A stretch of DNA of 64,000 bases, taken from Planctomycetia bacterium. Its GTDB lineage: Bacteria > Planctomycetota > Brocadiia > Brocadiales > Brocadiaceae. Location: the NCBI GenBank assembly GCA_015075005.1, contig JABTVC010000002.1, positions 1,408,259 through 1,472,258 of the forward strand. Direction: 5' to 3'. The notes under the pieces are model-generated. The model was not told the DNA's origin. It did no database searches and saw only the letters and a program-made list of their open reading frames with translations. Position numbers and translations under genes: made by a program. Every line of letters starts with the position of its first letter. Positions within the stretch are counted from its first letter, which is position 1. Shown here in pieces: positions 60,395 through 64,000 of the stretch.

Positions 60395-61531
60395 GTGTGG
60401 TGTCCCGTAAATAACTAGACATATCGGGAGAAAGGTGCTATGATTTCTGGCATGGCGAGAACCAGTCCATCAGTGGAATTGTCGGCTGCGGATCAAACGC
60501 GGCTGCAGCAGTGGCAGTCGGCCCACGGCACGCCGCAGCAGGTCGCGTTGCGGTGTCGGTTGGTCTTTGGCCGCTGTGGCGGGGGCGAGTCCTAGAAGCT
60601 GGGATTTACGCGGTCTGGGAGACACAAGCCGGTCGGGGTCGTAAACCGCAGTATGGCCTGTCCCAGCGCGACGCGCTGATTGCCGCCACCTTGCAGACCA
60701 AGCCCAAGGGCATGACCTACTGGAGTTGCCGACTGATGGCCAAGGTCAAGGCGTGAGCAAGAACACAGTCAACCGGCTCTGGCAATTGCATAACCTCAAG
60801 CCGCACCTCAGCCGAACCTTCAAGCTATCGCGGGATTCGAAGTTTGTGGAGAAGTTGACCGACGTGGTGGGTTTGTATCTGAATCCGCCGCAGAAGGCAC
60901 TGGTACTGTGTGTCGATGAGAAGAGCCAGATTCAGGCGTTGGATCGGACACAGCCCGGACTGCCGTTGAAGAAGGGTCGGTGTGGCACGATGACCCACGA
61001 CTACAAACGCCACGGCAGACCACGCTATTTGCCGCTTTAAGTTTGTTGGACGGCAAAGTGATCGGGCAGTGCCAAACCTGACACCGCCATCAGGAGTTTC
61101 TGAAATTCCTGCGGCGGTTGTACCGGAGTTTCCTGGGGAGCAGCAACTGCATTTGGTTCTGGACAATTACGGCCGCACAAGACACCGCAGGTTCAAGCCT
61201 GGCTGAGAACCCATCGGCGGTTTGTGCCCCACTTTATTCCCACCAGTTCGAGTTGGCTGAACCTGGTGGGCGGTGGTTGGGGAGTTAACGGAAAAGCGAT
61301 CCGGCGCAGTGCTTTTGTCAGCGTTCCGGAATTGGTGCAGGCCATCGAAACCTTTCTCGCCGCTAGGAATGCCGACCCGCAGCCGTTTGTTTGGGCGACC
61401 AAGTTGGAGGACATCCTCCGTAAGATCGAGCGGGCTCGGGCCAAACTGGAGTCCATCCAGCTTGATTGCACGCAGCCACGGCGCCAAAAACGGAAAGAGT
61501 GATATGTCTAGTTATTTACGGGACACCACAC
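60395..61531. mobile_element. IS630-type insertion sequence with perfect inverted ends
   Basis: An element of 1137 bases. Its terminal repeats are identical for 31 bases (60395-60425 and 61501-61531, beginning gtgtggtgtcccgtaaata), and TA flanks both ends, as expected for IS630-family insertion with TA duplication. It encodes a broken transposase, so it needs help to move. The intact ends suggest fairly recent arrival. The insertion is three bases after the stop of the preceding gene. Confidence 0.88.
60453..61502 (+). pseudogene. IS630-family transposase, frameshifted
   Basis: A transposase of about 350 residues in fragments. Pieces in order: [72 protein letters not shown], then [18 protein letters not shown] holding the first catalytic Asp. 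LVLDNYG near 61153 has the second. The third (normally a Glu in LNLVExW) is missing: the text reads LNLVGGGWG because of small indels near 61270. The C-terminal RNADPQPFVWATKLEDILRKI is intact. At least four frame breaks. Confidence 0.85.
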
Positions 61532-61554
61532 TAGAGTACCAAAGATTTAGTAAT

Positions 61555-61582
61555 TTGCTGACATTGCCCGACCACGTATAAT
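61555..61582 (+). promoter_or_regulatory. Candidate promoter for the TPR gene
   Basis: TTGCTG at 61555-61560, 16-base spacer and TATAAT at 61577-61582, about 170 bases before the gene's start. Confidence 0.4.
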
Positions 61583-61750
61583 TTCACCATTCTTTCTCAT
61601 TTCACTTTCCTTTGGTGTTCGGTAGGAAGATAAAATAAAAAAACTTGTAATTATCCTTGTTTTTGTTACACTTACGACACGACAGAAAAATACGATTTCT
61701 CATCATCTGTCATCTCTTAGCTATTTCCCTGTCACCGAAGGAGGTACGCC

Positions 61751-64000
61751 ATGATCTCGTTATTCCGCTTCACCTGGGCTGTCATATTGACCACGATCTG
61801 TCTCAGCATCTCCACCTTCTCTTATGCATCCCTGTCTGCCAAGGCGATTTCACCTATGCTGAAGGATTGGATGCACTGAACGAGGGCCGCTGGCCAAACG
61901 CCGTAGTGGCATTCTCCCGCGCCCTCGACGTTTCGGATGACGACCCCGACGTCGTCCTCGCCCGCGGGGTCGCCTATACGCTGACCGAGGATTTTCCTCG
62001 CGCGCAGAAAGACTTCGAACGGGCTACACGATTAGGCCTTAAAGGCCGCGAGGCCCAGTTGTGGATTTGGGCGACCGAGGCCATGAGTGGAATCATTCTA
62101 TTTCCCGATCATGCGTTAGGGGGTGGCCCCAGAAGCCTTCGCTCGCAAGAACCGGCGGTGGTCAGTATTCCAGGTCATGTGGCTCAGGGAAGTGACGATT
62201 ATTCCACCGAGTACGGCACTTTTATCGTCTATCAGCTCGCAATGGAATATCAAAAACATCGCCTGCCGGCAGACTTCGGCGGATCGGGCAACCCCAACGG
62301 GACAAAAAGTCCGCAGATGCGGCAAGCTATGCTGAAAGCCGGGCAACTGTTTGCTGAGCGCAACTATCGACGACCGGAGCTAACCTCGCTGAACGTCTCA
62401 CGAGCGAAGCAGACGTCCGGCCACCAGACAGGCAGCGGCACCCTGGCACATGTGGAGCGTGCACTCGCCGGGAATCCTGGTGATCCAGATGCTCAGTACC
62501 AGGCTGGCAAAGCCTGGCTCGATGCCGGACACCTCGCCAGTGCTCGTCGAGCTTTCACGATCGCATTGACGCTCAGGACCGATTTCCCCGATGCCTACGT
62601 GGGGCGAGCCACAGCCGCAGCAAAGCTGGGCGACGAGAAACGAATGACTGCAGATCTTGCAGTCTTTAAGAAAAGCGGCCGGCCTGCGGCACGCACATCC
62701 ATGTCCGCGGTCGAAGAGGAATTAAGCAAGTACAAAGTTAAGGGCCCGGCAGAGAAACTTATGGCCGGGTTGCAGGACGCATCACGTTCCGGAAAGCCTA
62801 TGGAGCAATTGACAGCCCTGGCATCGAAAGTGCACCGTGCGATGGGGGAGCAGCGGCTTCGCTATGACGAACTCTATCAAGACCGTTTGCGCGTTCTTGA
62901 AGATACCGTGCGGGGCAATCCCAAGAGTCCGGACAAGCTGGTTGATCTGGCCAGGTACATCGTCGAGGAAGCCGACAACCGTGGGGAAAAAGTCGAGCCC
63001 CGCCGGGAGTTGCAAACATATCGGTTTCAGGAATCGCGTGAAAAAGAACTGGAACGGGCGATTGAACTGGCAGATCGTGCGCTGACACTTAATGCGAAGC
63101 ACGTCGGAGCCATGATGCAAAAGGCAATAGCTTTGACAGCCTTAAAGCAATACAATCAGGCCGACAAGCTGGCAGATCAGGCTTTGGATTTGGCCGGAAA
63201 CAATCCCGATGCCCTGCGGCTCTATGCAAAGTTTCGCGCAATGCGAGCCAATCAAATGTCCAGTGAGGCCTGGAGCCTCCGTCAAGAACGGTGCTCGAGT
63301 TCGTCTCACGATGAAAACCGAAGCGACGGCGTCTATCGGGTGACAACGACAACCTGCTATCCGCCCTCACAGGCCGACTTGCAGCGGGCCGCACAGCTGG
63401 ATACGCTGGCAGCCGAGTTGCGGCGCCGAGCCAAAACAGCCCTGGAGAAAGCGGCGAAAGTCACCAAAGGCACAGTGGATGGGTTCCTGATTCTCGCCGA
63501 CCTCGCCTTGTGGGAAGGAAAAACTACAGAGGCACAGGCGGCTCTCGAACAAGCCGTCAAGCTCGATCCCAAATCATTAGAGGCCCAGGATCGCCTTGTA
63601 CAGTTCTGTGCACAATCCGGGTTACAGGAGAAGGCGGAAGAGCAGCAGTTGATTGCCGCGAACCTGATTCACACGACCGCCGCGCCTCTGCTGAGATTGG
63701 CCTGGAGTAGAATGGAAAAAACCGCCTGGCAGGGAGCCAGGGGTTATCTTAGCCGAGCGATCCTGGTTGATCCAGAAGACGCCCGCATCCCTGCCTACCT
63801 CGGCGTGGTTTTCGAAGGAGAAGACAAGATAAAGGACGCTACGGCGGCTTATCGTGTGGCATTGGCCTTAGAAGAGGCGCGCCTGCAGTTGGATGAACCG
63901 TCGACGCAGAAAGACAATCCTTTAGGGCGTGACGCGCTGGATTTTGGATTGGCGATTCAGGGGCATTTTCATCTTGCCGCGTTTGCGGAGCGGACCGGAA
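61751..64000 (+). CDS. Large exported TPR protein, partial, early frame slip
   Basis: A long gene running off the right end, at least 750 codons. It starts at ATG 61751 after a strong GAAGGAGGT ribosome site, with a signal peptide (FTWAVILTTICLSISTFSYA). Near 61835 the frame slips; from there the other frame is open to base 64000 without a stop. It encodes TPR-like repeats: YAEGLDALNEGRWPNAVVAFSRAL, AQYQAGKAWLDAGHLASARRAF, ELERAIELADRAL and EAQAALEQAVKLDPKS. The composition is GC-rich, unlike the left part of the window. Probably a periplasmic scaffold; no catalytic domain is seen. Confidence 0.72.

Overview
The window looks like a chromosome segment of an anammox planctomycete of the Candidatus Brocadia/Kuenenia group. 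The 16S gene contains exact complements of the anammox probe targets I remember as Amx368 (20355-20372) and Amx820 (20810-20831). Most of the window is AT-rich with planctomycete-type housekeeping genes. The probe matches are from memory, so genus level is inference.

Layout. 0-8.2 kb: end of holA, pssA (minus strand), a lipoprotein, an FMN-binding/ApbE fusion with a broken membrane partner, tyrA and a PurS-PurL fusion. 8.2-9.3 kb: an inverted-repeat mini-element and a decayed REP-type transposase. 9.5-14.1 kb: a Cache-like sensor with a haem c motif, a solo PAS protein, a NarK-type nitrate/nitrite transporter and a wrecked TDT-family transporter. 14.3-18.4 kb: a DUF1566 protein, a dodecin, a frameshifted polX and mtnP. 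18.6-25.1 kb: accA, then a complete rRNA operon (16S, tRNA-Ile, tRNA-Ala, 23S, 5S) with a candidate promoter and a clear terminator. 25.2-29.2 kb: fur, rpmB and gatCAB. 29.4-32.5 kb: flavin reductase, ArsB/NhaD-type transporter, CBS protein and a second dodecin. 32.7-38.8 kb: a minus-strand zinc/manganese uptake cluster (His-rich protein, outer-membrane porin, znuA, znuC, znuB, TPR protein). 38.9-44.3 kb: an ABC remnant, a 9-bp tandem repeat, two small exported proteins, a pile of truncated mobile elements, ferritin, rubrerythrin and an IS1380 remnant. 44.4-58.5 kb: an unrecognised membrane protein, MATE pump, glgC, rho, coaE-polA, tRNA-Met, cyclophilin, a membrane J-domain protein with a vWA protein, and ychF. 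58.9-64 kb: a wrecked cold-shock gene, then a GC-rich block with degenerate genes, an IS630-type element with perfect ends and a long TPR gene running off the window.

A pattern across the window is that many otherwise well conserved genes (polX, the ArsB/NhaD transporter, the TPR gene, znuA, csp, TDT) are broken by small indels. Several are repaired by adding one base to a homopolymer. That suggests sequencing or assembly error at least as much as true decay, so the 'pseudogene' labels here should be read with that caution.

How the genes fit together. The Zn/Mn cluster forms a path from outer-membrane porin to periplasmic binding protein to ABC transporter. Fur, ferritin and rubrerythrin handle iron and peroxide stress. 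GatCAB supplies amidated tRNAs. The sensor-PAS-NarK group is a plausible nitrate/nitrite-linked unit, fitting nitrogen metabolism in an anammox host.
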